Assembly: GCF_003363715.1 (NCBI RefSeq)
Contig: NZ_QREV01000015.1
Location: 6,071 to 70,070 of the forward strand
Origin: Parabacteroides acidifaciens
Lineage (GTDB): Bacteria; Bacteroidota; Bacteroidia; Bacteroidales; Tannerellaceae
Direction: 5' to 3'
Length of the DNA stretch: 64,000 bases
Every line of letters starts with the position of its first letter. Positions within the stretch are counted from its first letter, which is position 1. The translations under genes and the position numbers were made by a program. Shown in pieces: positions 36,259 to 46,372 of this stretch. Below the pieces are notes generated by a model. That model saw only the letters and a program-made list of their open reading frames with translations, was not told where the DNA came from and did no database searches.

Positions 36259-36286
36259 ATTTATTTTCTTTTCTGAACACCACTTC

Positions 36287-37276
36287 TTATTTCTCAAAAC
36301 AGGCATCAAAAGCATGGGCCGACGGTTCGAAATCGACCTGCTTCACAAAAGCACAGGATTCGCGAGCGCCATGCTCACGATCCATGCGGCTGTCTTCCCA
36401 CTCGACTGAAAGCGGTCCCTGGTAGCCGATATCGTTCAAGGCACGGATAATCTCCTCGAACTGGATTTTGCCACGTCCCAGACTGCGGAAATTCCAAAAG
36501 CGGCGAGCATCGCCAAACGTCGAATGACCACCGAAAACACCGATCTGCTTAGGCGTATCGCTCCAATACACATCTTTCATGTGAACGTGGAAAATACGGT
36601 CGGAAAACTGGTTGATGAAATCAACATAATCAACACTCTGGTATCCCAGATGGCTCGGGTCATAATTGAAACCGAAAGCCGGATGGTAATTGACTACCTC
36701 AAGCGCTTTCCGGGCAGAATAGGTATCAAATGCAATCTCGGAAGGATGGACCTCAAGAGCAAAACGAACTCCCAACTCCTGGAACGCATCCAGAACCGGT
36801 ATGAAACGCCGTGCAAAATCAGCATATCCTTCATTTATCATTTCATCGGAAACAGGCGGAAAAGAATAAAGCCATTGCCAGATCGAACTGCCGGTAAAAC
36901 CGGCTACGATATTCAAACCTAACATTTTAGCGGCACGGGCAGCCTGGATCATATATTCGGCTGCACGCTGGCGAATACCTTCGGGATCACCGTCTCCCCA
37001 AATACAATCGGGCAATATCGATTTATGGCGCTGGTCTATATTATCGCAAATAGCCTGGCCGATCAGATGGTTAGAGATACAAAACAGTTTCAAACCATGT
37101 TTATCAAGCATAGCCTTGATACCCTGATAATACTCGGGATCTGTCCTCCGAACATCCAAATGGGAAGGCAAACCCAACTCTACACCATCAAAACCAAATG
37201 ATTTTGCTTTTTCACAAACAACTTCCAGCGGGAGATCTCCCCACTGCAGCGTACATAATGTTACAGGACGTGCCAT
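36287..37276 (-). CDS. Sugar phosphate isomerase/epimerase (xylose isomerase-like TIM barrel)
   Basis: A 329-residue protein of the AP-endonuclease-2/xylose-isomerase-like family. Segments include FGFDGVELGLPSHLDVRR, HGLKLFCISNHLIGQ, RFALEVHPSEIAFDTYSA, FGFNYDPSHLGYQSVDYVD, RIFHVHMKDVYW and GPLSVEWEDSRMDRE, with the Glu, Asp, His and Glu residues that bind the divalent metal. Usually acts on sugars or inositol-type polyols; the substrate is not deducible. The start was moved to the ATG at 37276, where the family-typical MARPVTLCTLQWGD begins, 15 codons inside the longest frame. A -7 box lies upstream. Confidence 0.88.
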   Translation of the reverse strand: MARPVTLCTLQWGDLPLEVVCEKAKSFGFDGVELGLPSHLDVRRTDPEYYQGIKAMLDKHGLKLFCISNHLIGQAICDNIDQRHKSILPDCIWGDGDPEGIRQRAAEYMIQAARAAKMLGLNIVAGFTGSSIWQWLYSFPPVSDEMINEGYADFARRFIPVLDAFQELGVRFALEVHPSEIAFDTYSARKALEVVNYHPAFGFNYDPSHLGYQSVDYVDFINQFSDRIFHVHMKDVYWSDTPKQIGVFGGHSTFGDARRFWNFRSLGRGKIQFEEIIRALNDIGYQGPLSVEWEDSRMDREHGARESCAFVKQVDFEPSAHAFDACFEK

Positions 37277-37318
37277 GTTTCTCTTTATTTTTAAGGTTAC
37301 TACATTGTGTCTATTCGA

Positions 37319-37326
37319 CAAATATA
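37319..37326 (-). promoter_or_regulatory. -7 box of isomerase gene
   Basis: TATATTTG on the minus strand matches TAnnTTTG, 43 bases before the ATG at 37276. It supports that start. Confidence 0.5.
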
Positions 37327-37417
37327 AAATTTCTTTTTAAATTTATCTGCAAATATTTTTTATTTCTAAAGTTTTATGTTTCCTTTGCTTCCGTTAGAAA
37401 CAACAAAAAGCTTAGCT

Positions 37418-38377
37418 ATGAAAAGAGAAGTGTTATATGCACTTGCCTGTGTGCTTTACCTGACAGGCTGTAGTAACAATCCCTCACTCGAGGAAGTCGT
37501 TAATCCGGAAAAAGAAATTTATCCCGTCCAATTCAGTATTCAAATGGAAAAAGAAGTCGTGTCTTTTCCCGCCACCCGCAGTATGCCCGATAATACAATA
37601 CCGGAACCATCGGTGTCAAAAGCAGAGGGAGATAAAGAATTGAAGGAGTTATGTACTACTATTGAATATGCTGTATATCAAAAGACGGAAGAAGCGGATG
37701 CGCCCGTTTATGTCAAAAACAAACAATTCGTTTGCGATGCCTCAGACAAAGATATCGACTTCGGTATTGTCTACGACAGCCTGCCGCAAGGGGATTATAC
37801 ATTTTATTTCCTGGCACATAACTCAAAAACGGCAACATTATCCAATTCCATTTTCTCTTTCGATAACGTTTCCGATACATTCTATGGAGCACTGCCCCTA
37901 AAAATAGGAGCTACCGATGAAATCAATGAAGACATTACTCTGGAACGCATTGTCAGCCGCATCGAATTTATGGCTACCGACTCGGTTTCCGACGAGCTCA
38001 AACAATTCGATATGGAGATCGACGGGGTAGCCAATCAGCTGGACATCACAACCGGCCTGGGGATCAAGACATTGAAAAAACAAACCCTTTCATATATATT
38101 CAAGAGCGAAGATATTGGGATAGTAAATAAAACACATTCTTTCTACACCTTCATTCCAGCGACCGACAACAAAATATCCGTCCACCTCTCCGCCATCGCC
38201 CAAAGCGATGAACTGATCCGTGAGCGGCAAATCGACAATATCCTACCGGAACAAAACAAAATCATCCGCTACAAAGGCCGCCTCTACAGCCGTTCAGAAT
38301 CCGACGACACCTTCCAGATCAGCATTTTCAATAATGGGGAATGGGGAGAGGAAAAAGAAGAGGAGTTGCCGGAATGA
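37418..38377 (+). CDS. FimB/Mfa2-like fimbrial anchor lipoprotein
   Basis: A 319-residue lipoprotein: signal MKREVLYALACVLYLTGCSNN with the lipobox LTGC. Two beta-rich domains follow, the first with EYAVYQKTEE and LPQGDYTFYFLAHN, the second starting near ERIVSRIEFMATDSV. This arrangement and the SRIEF motif fit the FimB/Mfa2 family, which anchors and caps Bacteroidales type V pili. The major fimbrillin gene is not adjacent, so it may be a stand-alone member. The ATG at 37418 was preferred because it gives a clean signal peptide. Confidence 0.75.
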   Translation: MKREVLYALACVLYLTGCSNNPSLEEVVNPEKEIYPVQFSIQMEKEVVSFPATRSMPDNTIPEPSVSKAEGDKELKELCTTIEYAVYQKTEEADAPVYVKNKQFVCDASDKDIDFGIVYDSLPQGDYTFYFLAHNSKTATLSNSIFSFDNVSDTFYGALPLKIGATDEINEDITLERIVSRIEFMATDSVSDELKQFDMEIDGVANQLDITTGLGIKTLKKQTLSYIFKSEDIGIVNKTHSFYTFIPATDNKISVHLSAIAQSDELIRERQIDNILPEQNKIIRYKGRLYSRSESDDTFQISIFNNGEWGEEKEEELPE

Positions 38378-38398
38378 GTAGCATATAGTTTTTATTCA

Positions 38399-38406
38399 TA
38401 TCTTTG
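38399..38406 (+). promoter_or_regulatory. -7 box upstream of small lipoprotein gene
   Basis: TATCTTTG matches TAnnTTTG, 27 bases before the ATG at 38433. Confidence 0.5.
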
Positions 38407-38432
38407 TCTCTTGAATATAAATGTATGGGACT

Positions 38433-38843
38433 ATGATTAAGAAAAATATACTCGGTTTTTTGTTATTGCTGTCAGTATTCTGTTTATTCAACAGTTGTGA
38501 GGATGATCCGTATTACGATGACTACGGTTGGGCAACCGATGCTTTATGCAATAATACTTGGGTTGATTTTTATACAAATAATGATGGATACGAATGCGAG
38601 CAACGGCTTGATTTCTATGATGACCATACAGGAAAGGATTTTACAATTATCTATTATCCCAATGGTATGACCGACGAACTGAAAACAAGTTTTTACTGGG
38701 ATTGGGAAGACAACTTTTTTGATTCTTTCTATGTAGAGTATGCAAATGGGACTGATTATTACGAGGATGTCCGAATTAGCGACAGATATTTAAAATGCCT
38801 CCTCAATGGAGATCGGGTTACATTCGAACCATTCTACTGGTAA
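38433..38843 (+). CDS. Small lipoprotein, unknown function
   Basis: A 136-residue lipoprotein: signal MIKKNILGFLLLLSVFCLFNSC with the lipobox LFNSC. The mature part is short, acidic and very rich in Tyr, Asp and Trp (DDPYYDDYGWATDALCN, SFYWDWEDNFFDSFYVEY), with lipocalin-like alternation of strands (LDFYDDHTGKDFTIIYY). Bacteroidetes have many small lipoproteins of this kind without assigned function. Its own -7 box and terminator make it a single-gene unit. Confidence 0.7.
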   Translation: MIKKNILGFLLLLSVFCLFNSCEDDPYYDDYGWATDALCNNTWVDFYTNNDGYECEQRLDFYDDHTGKDFTIIYYPNGMTDELKTSFYWDWEDNFFDSFYVEYANGTDYYEDVRISDRYLKCLLNGDRVTFEPFYW

Positions 38844-38850
38844 CAAAAAA

Positions 38851-38877
38851 GGCAATCAGAAAATGATTGCCTTTTTT
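38851..38877 (+). terminator. Terminator after small lipoprotein gene
   Basis: GGCAATCA-gaaaa-TGATTGCC followed by TTTTTT, 7 bases past the stop codon. It ends directly against the tRNA-Arg on the opposite strand. Confidence 0.9.
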
Positions 38878-38878
38878 G

Positions 38879-38950
38879 TAGCTCCGCCGAGAATCGAACT
38901 CGGATCTAAAGTTTAGGAAACTTCTATTCTATCCGTTGAACTACAGAGCC
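38879..38950 (-). tRNA. tRNA-Arg (anticodon CCT)
   Basis: A 72-base cloverleaf read on the minus strand: acceptor GGCTCTG pairs with CGGAGCT, anticodon loop TTCCTAA flanked by GAAGT/ACTTT, T arm with GGTTCGATTC-type loop (GAGTTCGATTCTC), discriminator A. The CCA end is not encoded. It decodes AGG. Confidence 0.93.
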
Positions 38951-39021
38951 CTTTTTGTTGTAAGTGCGGGCAAAAGTATAACCTTTTCCGCAAACTGGCA
39001 AGTATTTGGAGGAGCAATCTG

Positions 39022-39747
39022 TTAATCAAACAGACTTTGCATGACCGATAGGGACTTTATTTCGGGGAAATCCGGCAGGTGCAAACGATAATATTCAAGA
39101 ATACGGCTGATGACGTTCACGCGGTCCTGACGGGAAAAAGAATATAAGGACATATTTTCAAAACTAATCTTCAGCAACCGGGCAAAGACCACGCTTTCCT
39201 CCCGGTTCAGATAATGGCGGTGCATCGGAATATGCTCGACAAACACACCGTTCAGCATATCAAAACAGGAACCTGCCACATACGAATCCGCATTCGGATA
39301 GATCCCCATATAATATAAAAGCCGCAGCAAGAACACCAGATGGAAATTCGCCACCCCTTTATCCGACAGCTCCAACAGTTGTATCGACTCATACAGATAT
39401 TCAAAAAGCCGCGAATCCGGTTCTGTCTCCTTCACCACCCGGAAAAGGACTTCGGACAGGAAAAGCGCAAGTACATTCTTGACCGGATTACAAAACAACT
39501 CCGTAAGCGGATAGCAAAGTTTCGTTTCACGAATGCGGTGCAAATCACGCTTATTCAGATGCTCGACTTCCATTTCCACAACCGAAAGAGGCATAAAGAG
39601 CGCTTTCGAGACAGACGACTTCTTTCCCCGGCTGCGGGCAACCAGATAGGAAGCACGTCCGAAAGCCTCCGTGTACATATATATAATAGAGTACTTATCG
39701 TTATATGGAATGGAATGCAGGACAATCCCACGCGTTTTACACAACAT
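39022..39747 (-). CDS. recO: DNA repair protein RecO
   Basis: A 241-residue RecFOR pathway mediator that helps load RecA on SSB-coated gaps. The N-terminal OB-fold opens MLCKTRGIVLHSIPYNDKYSI, with IYMYTEAFGRASYLVARSRGKK. The helical C-terminal domain contains LFLSEVLFRVVKE and LLRLLYYMGIYPNADSY. It lacks the clear four-cysteine zinc motif of some RecO proteins, which is usual for Bacteroidetes. A -7 box lies upstream; the gene faces the divergent DUF2721 gene. Confidence 0.9.
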   Translation of the reverse strand: MLCKTRGIVLHSIPYNDKYSIIYMYTEAFGRASYLVARSRGKKSSVSKALFMPLSVVEMEVEHLNKRDLHRIRETKLCYPLTELFCNPVKNVLALFLSEVLFRVVKETEPDSRLFEYLYESIQLLELSDKGVANFHLVFLLRLLYYMGIYPNADSYVAGSCFDMLNGVFVEHIPMHRHYLNREESVVFARLLKISFENMSLYSFSRQDRVNVISRILEYYRLHLPDFPEIKSLSVMQSLFD

Positions 39748-39766
39748 ATCACCGTTATTTGGATAG

Positions 39767-39774
39767 CAAAGTTA
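39767..39774 (-). promoter_or_regulatory. -7 box of recO
   Basis: TAACTTTG on the minus strand matches TAnnTTTG, 20 bases before the recO ATG. Confidence 0.5.
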
Positions 39775-39840
39775 CAACATTTTCCTTTTCCGCTTTGTTT
39801 TATTACATAACAAACTACTAAATTATAAAGTACATATAAT

Positions 39841-40236
39841 ATGCAGGAACTTACGCTTACCACTCCGTCGTTGCTCTTCTCGGCAGTCTCGCTTATCCTT
39901 CTGGCTTATACAAACCGGTTCATTTCGTATGCGAGCCTCGTGCGTACGTTAAAAGAAAAGCACCAGCAGACACACGATCCGAAAAATGTCGCACAGATTG
40001 CCAACCTCCGGAAACGGTTGTATCTGACGCGTTCCATGCAAATATTAGGACTGCTCAGCCTGCTCTTTTGCGTGATATCGATGTTTTTCATCTACATCTC
40101 CTGGCAAATCATCGCAGCTTGGATATTCGGAGTCGGACTCTTGCTATTGGCCGCCTCACTATGCGTATGTATCTGGGAAATAAACATTTCAGTCAACGCA
40201 TTGGAAATTCACCTGCAGGACATGAGTTCGAAATAG
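39841..40236 (+). CDS. DUF2721 family membrane protein
   Basis: A 131-residue protein with three hydrophobic segments: residues 7-25 (TPSLLFSAVSLILLAYTNRF), about 64-86 (QILGLLSLLFCVISMFFIYI) and 90-112 (IIAAWIFGVGLLLLAASLCVCIW). A charged cytoplasmic loop (LVRTLKEKHQQTHDPKNVAQI) lies between the first two. The order matches DUF2721, a small inner-membrane family with no known function. It ends in an amphipathic helix (VNALEIHLQDM). It precedes the tRNA-Glu/rpsT unit, which has its own promoter. Confidence 0.75.
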   Translation: MQELTLTTPSLLFSAVSLILLAYTNRFISYASLVRTLKEKHQQTHDPKNVAQIANLRKRLYLTRSMQILGLLSLLFCVISMFFIYISWQIIAAWIFGVGLLLLAASLCVCIWEINISVNALEIHLQDMSSK

Positions 40237-40278
40237 ATGTTAAATGCGAAAGATTCTATATATTTTCCCTTCAAATAT

Positions 40279-40309
40279 TTTGCCAGTTTAAAGAGAACAT
40301 CTATCTTTG
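40279..40309 (+). promoter_or_regulatory. Promoter of the tRNA-Glu/rpsT/tRNA-Glu unit
   Basis: TTTG at 40279-40282, 19 bases, then TATCTTTG at 40302-40309: a full match to the Bacteroidetes promoter pattern, about 60 bases before the first tRNA-Glu. Confidence 0.75.
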
Positions 40310-40368
40310 CACTCGCAATCGGGAAATCAACAATCCCAGAGAGCTGAAAGTGAGAACTTTGACAGGAT

Positions 40369-40440
40369 GGCCCGTTCGTCTATCGGTTAGGACGCAAGAT
40401 TTTCATTCTTGAAAGGGGGGTTCGATTCCCCCACGGGCTA
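40369..40440 (+). tRNA. tRNA-Glu (anticodon TTC), copy 1
   Basis: A 72-base cloverleaf: acceptor GGCCCGT pairs with ACGGGCT, anticodon stem CAAGA/TCTTG around TTTTCAT, T arm GGGGGTTCGATTCCCCC, discriminator A. CCA is not encoded. Identical in sequence to the copy at 40805-40876; the rpsT gene lies between. Confidence 0.95.
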
Positions 40441-40482
40441 CAATAAACAGGATTAAAGAATAAATAAAGAGAATAGCTAACA

Positions 40483-40737
40483 ATGGCAAATCACAAGTCA
40501 TCTATTAAGAGAATCAGACAGACCAACGCAAAGCGTCTGCATAACAGATATTATGCAAAGACTGCAAGAAATGCAATGAAGGTTTTGCGTGCTACTGAAG
40601 ACAAGAACGAAGCTCAGGCTCTGTATCCGAAGGTGTGCTCTATGTTGGACAAGCTTGCTAAAAAACACATTATTCACAAGAATAAGGCCGGCAACTTGAA
40701 ATCCAAATTGGCAAAACACGTTAACGGACTGGCATAA
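40483..40737 (+). CDS. rpsT: 30S ribosomal protein S20
   Basis: An 84-residue basic helical protein that binds 16S rRNA in the 30S subunit. It starts [20 protein letters not shown] and is rich in Lys and Arg, with [20 protein letters not shown] near the end, all typical of S20. It is flanked on both sides by identical tRNA-Glu genes and should be co-transcribed at least with the first. A terminator follows. Confidence 0.95.
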   Translation: MANHKSSIKRIRQTNAKRLHNRYYAKTARNAMKVLRATEDKNEAQALYPKVCSMLDKLAKKHIIHKNKAGNLKSKLAKHVNGLA

Positions 40738-40764
40738 TAAAGGTATTATACTTTATATAGTATA

Positions 40765-40796
40765 AAGCCGGACTAATTAATCAGCCCGGCTTTTTT
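40765..40796 (+). terminator. Terminator after rpsT
   Basis: AAGCCGG pairs with CCGGCTT across a 14-base loop, followed by TTTTT, just before the second tRNA-Glu. It would separate the two tRNA genes unless read-through occurs. Confidence 0.8.
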
Positions 40797-40804
40797 AAAC
40801 CGCC

Positions 40805-40876
40805 GGCCCGTTCGTCTATCGGTTAGGACGCAAGATTTTCATTCTTGAAAGGGGGGTTCGATTCCCCCACGGGCTA
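40805..40876 (+). tRNA. tRNA-Glu (anticodon TTC), copy 2
   Basis: Same 72-base sequence as 40369-40440, with identical acceptor, anticodon and T arms. It lies 9 bases downstream of the rpsT terminator, with no promoter of its own visible in that gap, so it may rely on read-through. Confidence 0.95.
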
Positions 40877-40884
40877 CCTTTTAG

Positions 40885-40919
40885 AAAGAGACAAAGTTGA
40901 ACTTTGTCTCTTTTTTTGT
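40885..40919 (+). terminator. Terminator after second tRNA-Glu
   Basis: A perfect 13-bp stem AAAGAGACAAAGT / ACTTTGTCTCTTT with loop TGA and a T run (TTTTTTTG). It closes the tRNA-Glu/rpsT unit. Confidence 0.92.
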
Positions 40920-40979
40920 TATATCTCCACATTTGACTATTTTCACACTATCCATACCTTCTAAGTCAATTATTTTCAC

Positions 40980-40987
40980 TATATTTG
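40980..40987 (+). promoter_or_regulatory. -7 box of gyrB
   Basis: TATATTTG matches TAnnTTTG, about 50 bases before the gyrB ATG. No clear -33 TTTG at the usual spacing. Confidence 0.5.
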
Positions 40988-41032
40988 TTAGCTTTTTTAG
41001 ACAGACAGATAATTACAGATTTTAAACGATAA

Positions 41033-42994
<1,962 letters not shown>

Positions 42995-43002
42995 AGAATC
43001 CC

Positions 43003-43056
43003 ATGGGCATGCAATTTCAGTTGGATGGGCATGAAACTAAAATTGCATGCCCATCC
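43003..43056 (+). other. Overlapping hairpins with GGGCATG repeats after gyrB
   Basis: Two mutually exclusive stems share one 3' arm. ATGGGCATGCAATTT (43003-43017) pairs perfectly with AAATTGCATGCCCAT (43040-43054), 15 bp. Alternatively GGATGGGCATG (43023-43033) pairs with CATGCCCATCC (43046-43056), 11 bp. No strong T run follows. The GGGCATG core is shared with the tandem repeat at 10644-10700. AT-rich CATAATTCATAATTC repeats follow at 43067-43097. Confidence 0.7.
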
Positions 43057-43097
43057 GACTATTTCTTCATAATTCATAATTCATAACTCATAATTCT

Positions 43098-44876
43098 ATG
43101 AAAGTCCGCCGTCCGAATTTAGAGGCCCTCTACAGGGAAGTTGATAATTATATACCGAAAAAAGAACGTCTTCAACCTCCCCGCATAGGAATATCCGCTA
43201 ACCGGAAAGACGGACTTTCATGTATAGCCGAAACGTATGTACAGGCAGTCTTGAAAGCCGGAGGCGCTCCGGTTTTAGTTCCCGTAATCACGGATATCGA
43301 AGCATTGACGGCTATCATTAACGGACTGGACGGATTGGTCATGAGCGGTGGCGGCGACATCAACCCGCTTTACATGCAGGAAGAACCGATCCCGGCTCTG
43401 CAGGATGTGGACAGCTACCGGGACGAATACGACCTGATTCTACTCCGTCTGGCTACGAACCACCAACTGCCCGTTATGGGAATATGTCGCGGCCACCAGA
43501 TACTGAACGTAGCATTCGGCGGCGACGTCTATCAGGATATCCACTCCCAACACGAGCTAAAACTGCTGAAGCACAGCCAGACGCTTCCCCGTGAGCAGGC
43601 ATCCCATTCCGTCACGCTTAGCGACAGCACTTCCAAGCTCAGCACTATATTGGACGGAGCGCCGGAACTCTTGGTCAACTCTTTCCACCATCAGGCCATC
43701 AAAGAGCCTGCGTCCGAATTTATCGCGACGGCAACAGCTCCCGACGGCATCAACGAGGCAATGGAACATCCTGAAAAGGAGATATTCAGCGTACAATGGC
43801 ATCCCGAAGCAATGGCGGCTAACGATGACGAACAGATGTTGAAACTATTCAGGCATCACGTCGAATCGTCCCGCCTGTTCAAAGAAGCCAAACGCATCCA
43901 TCACCGGAACGTGACGCTCGATTCGCATACCGACACCCCGATGATTTTCCCGGGCGAGTTCAACATCGGCCATAAAGAAGGCGGCAAAGTAAATCTTCCC
44001 CTTATGGAAGAGGGATTGATAGATGCAGCCATCATGGTCGCTTACATCCCGCAAGGGCCGAGAGACACCGCATCGTTGCAGAAAGCAACCGACTACGCGA
44101 TAAACCGCCTGCAGGAAATACACCGGCAGATGGATATAAACCGTCCCCGTATGTGTATCGCCTATACGCCTCAGGAAGTACACGTTCTGAAAGCAGCCGG
44201 CAAGAAAGCAATCATGCTGGGCCTGGAAAACGGATACGCCATCGGCAAAGACCTCGAAAACATCACCCGCTTCCGCGACATGGGCGTTTCTTACATAACC
44301 CTTTGCCACAACGGGAACAATGATATCTGCGACTCGGCACGGGGCGAAGCGGAATGGAACGGACTGAGTCCTTTCGGGAAAGATGTGATCCGCAAAATGA
44401 ATGAACTCGGCATACTGGTCGATATTTCGCATGCCGCAGAAAGCACGTTCTACGATGCGTTGGAAACCAGTGCCTACCCGATTATCGCCTCCCATTCTTC
44501 CGCCCGTGCACTCTGCAACCATCCCCGCAACCTGACGGACGAACAGTTGAAAGCATTAGCGGCACAAGGCGGCGTGGTACAAGTATGCCTCTACAAAGGA
44601 TTTATCAATGAAGACGCCGAAAAGGCATCCCTGAGCGATGCTATCCGCCACATCACCCACATTGTCGACCTGATCGGAATCCACCATGTAGGCATCGGTT
44701 CAGACTTCGACGGAGACGGCGAACTGATCGGATGCCGCGCCAGCAACGAGTTGATAAACATCACTGTCCGCCTGATCAAAGAAGGCTATACGGAAAACGA
44801 TATTGCCAAAATATGGGGAGGCAACCTGTTGCGTATCATGAACAAAGCGCAATCCGCCTCTAACAATAAGATATAA
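43098..44876 (+). CDS. Class I glutamine amidotransferase-like / membrane dipeptidase (M19) fusion
   Basis: A 592-residue two-domain enzyme. Residues 28-255 are a gamma-glutamyl-hydrolase (peptidase C26) type domain: SGGGDINPLY, nucleophile Cys130 in GICRGHQILNVAFGG and His235 in VQWHPEA. Residues 268-590 are an M19 renal-dipeptidase-type domain: metal ligands in DSHTDTP (H277, D279), DISHAAESTFYDAL, IASHSSARALCNHPRN and HHVGIGSDFDGD. Together they suggest release of gamma-linked glutamate and splitting of a dipeptide, for example in gamma-glutamyl peptide or peptidoglycan-fragment recycling (inference). No signal peptide is seen. The M28 gene follows 10 bases on, so the two are probably co-transcribed. 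Confidence 0.9.
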   Translation: MKVRRPNLEALYREVDNYIPKKERLQPPRIGISANRKDGLSCIAETYVQAVLKAGGAPVLVPVITDIEALTAIINGLDGLVMSGGGDINPLYMQEEPIPALQDVDSYRDEYDLILLRLATNHQLPVMGICRGHQILNVAFGGDVYQDIHSQHELKLLKHSQTLPREQASHSVTLSDSTSKLSTILDGAPELLVNSFHHQAIKEPASEFIATATAPDGINEAMEHPEKEIFSVQWHPEAMAANDDEQMLKLFRHHVESSRLFKEAKRIHHRNVTLDSHTDTPMIFPGEFNIGHKEGGKVNLPLMEEGLIDAAIMVAYIPQGPRDTASLQKATDYAINRLQEIHRQMDINRPRMCIAYTPQEVHVLKAAGKKAIMLGLENGYAIGKDLENITRFRDMGVSYITLCHNGNNDICDSARGEAEWNGLSPFGKDVIRKMNELGILVDISHAAESTFYDALETSAYPIIASHSSARALCNHPRNLTDEQLKALAAQGGVVQVCLYKGFINEDAEKASLSDAIRHITHIVDLIGIHHVGIGSDFDGDGELIGCRASNELINITVRLIKEGYTENDIAKIWGGNLLRIMNKAQSASNNKI

Positions 44877-44886
44877 ACGACAAGAT

Positions 44887-45885
44887 ATGACTAAACTAAT
44901 TTTATTATTATGCACGATGGCCCTGTTTGCATGCGGTCAGAAAGGTTCCGGTGAGACGACGGAACCCGCGACGGAAGTAAAGAAAACGACGGCGGCATCG
45001 GCACCTTCTTTTGATGCCGACAGTGCTTATTCGTATGTGGATAAACAGGTCTCATTCGGCCACCGGGTTCCTAACACGCCGGCACACAAGGCTTGCGGAG
45101 ACTATTTAGTATCCGAACTGAAACGTTTCGGCGCACAGGTCTACGAACAGGAAATGACACTCACCGCCTACGACGGGACTCCGTTGGAGGCGCGTAACAT
45201 TATCGGCGCCTATAACCCGGACAGCGACAAGCGCATGATCCTTTTCGCCCATTGGGACACACGTCCTTATTCAGATCATGATCCCGATCCGGCCAACCAC
45301 CGTAAGCCGCTCGACGGAGCAGACGACGGGGCGAGCGGTGTAGGCGTCCTGCTGGAAATTGCCCGCCAATTCAGTATGAAAGCACCAAACATTGGCGTGG
45401 ACATCATCTTTTTCGATGCGGAAGACTACGGAACGCCCGAATTTGCAAAAGAAAAATACAACGATACCAGTGATACTTGGTGCCTCGGCAGCCGCTTCTG
45501 GGGCAAGAACCCGCATAAGCCGAACTACAAAGCCGAATTCGGCATTCTGCTCGACATGGTCGGGGCCAAAGACGCAGTGTTCTATAAAGAATATATCTCC
45601 ATGCGCTATGCCGCCCGCTATGTGGACGAAGTATGGGAAGCGGCTCGTAATCTCGGTTACGGCAAATACTTTATCAATGCAAGCGGTGGCGGCGTAACCG
45701 ACGACCATGAAGCGGTAATCGAAGAAACCGGCATCCCTTGTTTAGACATTATCAATTATGACCCGCAGTCGGATAAAGGTTTCCGCGACCATTGGCATAC
45801 GCAGAACGACAACATGGGCAATATAGACAAAAACGTACTGAAAGCTGTCGGCCAGACAGTGCTCGAAGTAGTGTATAACAGGTGA
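44887..45885 (+). CDS. M28 family peptidase / glutaminyl-peptide cyclotransferase-like lipoprotein
   Basis: A 332-residue lipoprotein: signal MTKLILLLCTMALFACGQ with the lipobox LFAC. The M28 zinc core shows FAHWDTRPYSDHDPD, PLDGADDGASGVGVLLEIAR, DIIFFDAEDYGTPE and VTDDHEAVIEETGIPCLDII. The size and DAEDYG motif fit the glutaminyl cyclase-like group, which turns N-terminal glutamine into pyroglutamate. In Bacteroidetes this activity has been linked to exported proteins whose new N-terminus is Gln. An aminopeptidase role cannot be excluded. Anchored in the envelope; likely transcribed with the dipeptidase fusion and possibly sufE. Confidence 0.88.
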   Translation: MTKLILLLCTMALFACGQKGSGETTEPATEVKKTTAASAPSFDADSAYSYVDKQVSFGHRVPNTPAHKACGDYLVSELKRFGAQVYEQEMTLTAYDGTPLEARNIIGAYNPDSDKRMILFAHWDTRPYSDHDPDPANHRKPLDGADDGASGVGVLLEIARQFSMKAPNIGVDIIFFDAEDYGTPEFAKEKYNDTSDTWCLGSRFWGKNPHKPNYKAEFGILLDMVGAKDAVFYKEYISMRYAARYVDEVWEAARNLGYGKYFINASGGGVTDDHEAVIEETGIPCLDIINYDPQSDKGFRDHWHTQNDNMGNIDKNVLKAVGQTVLEVVYNR

Positions 45886-45914
45886 AAGTTGAAAATTAAA
45901 AGTTAGATAGTAAG

Positions 45915-46340
45915 ATGACAATCAATGAACTTCAGGACCAGGTAATCGAAGAGTTTTCAGACTTCGACGACTGGATGGACAAGTATGCGTTACTGATAGA
46001 CCTTGGTAACTCGCTTCCCCCTTTGGAGGAAAAGTACAAAACCGAAAGCAACCTGATAGAAGGTTGCCAGAGCCGCGTTTGGTTGCAGGCAGATTACGTT
46101 GACGGCAAAATCCTGTTCAAAGGCGAGAGTGATGCGGTGATCGTAAAAGGGATCGTCTCCCTGTTAATCAACATTATTTCCGACCATACTCCGCAGGAAA
46201 TACTGGATGCAGACCTCTATTTCATTGAAAAGATCGGCCTCAAAGAACACCTCAGCCCCACCCGCTCGAACGGCTTGGTAGCCATGGTCAAACAAATGCG
46301 CATGTACGCTTTGGCTTTCCGGACAAAGGAACAGGCATAA
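45915..46340 (+). CDS. sufE: SufE family cysteine desulfuration protein
   Basis: A 141-residue sulfur-acceptor protein that takes persulfide from SufS and passes it to the Fe-S scaffold. The catalytic cysteine lies in NLIEGCQSRVWLQADY; the family-typical LGNSLPPLEEKYKTE lies upstream of it. Length is normal. It is separated by about 7 kb from sufS (53373-54587), so the partners are encoded nearby but apart. A strong terminator follows. Confidence 0.92.
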   Translation: MTINELQDQVIEEFSDFDDWMDKYALLIDLGNSLPPLEEKYKTESNLIEGCQSRVWLQADYVDGKILFKGESDAVIVKGIVSLLINIISDHTPQEILDADLYFIEKIGLKEHLSPTRSNGLVAMVKQMRMYALAFRTKEQA

Positions 46341-46372
46341 ACAAAAACATTATTTAGATATCCCAACTGTTC

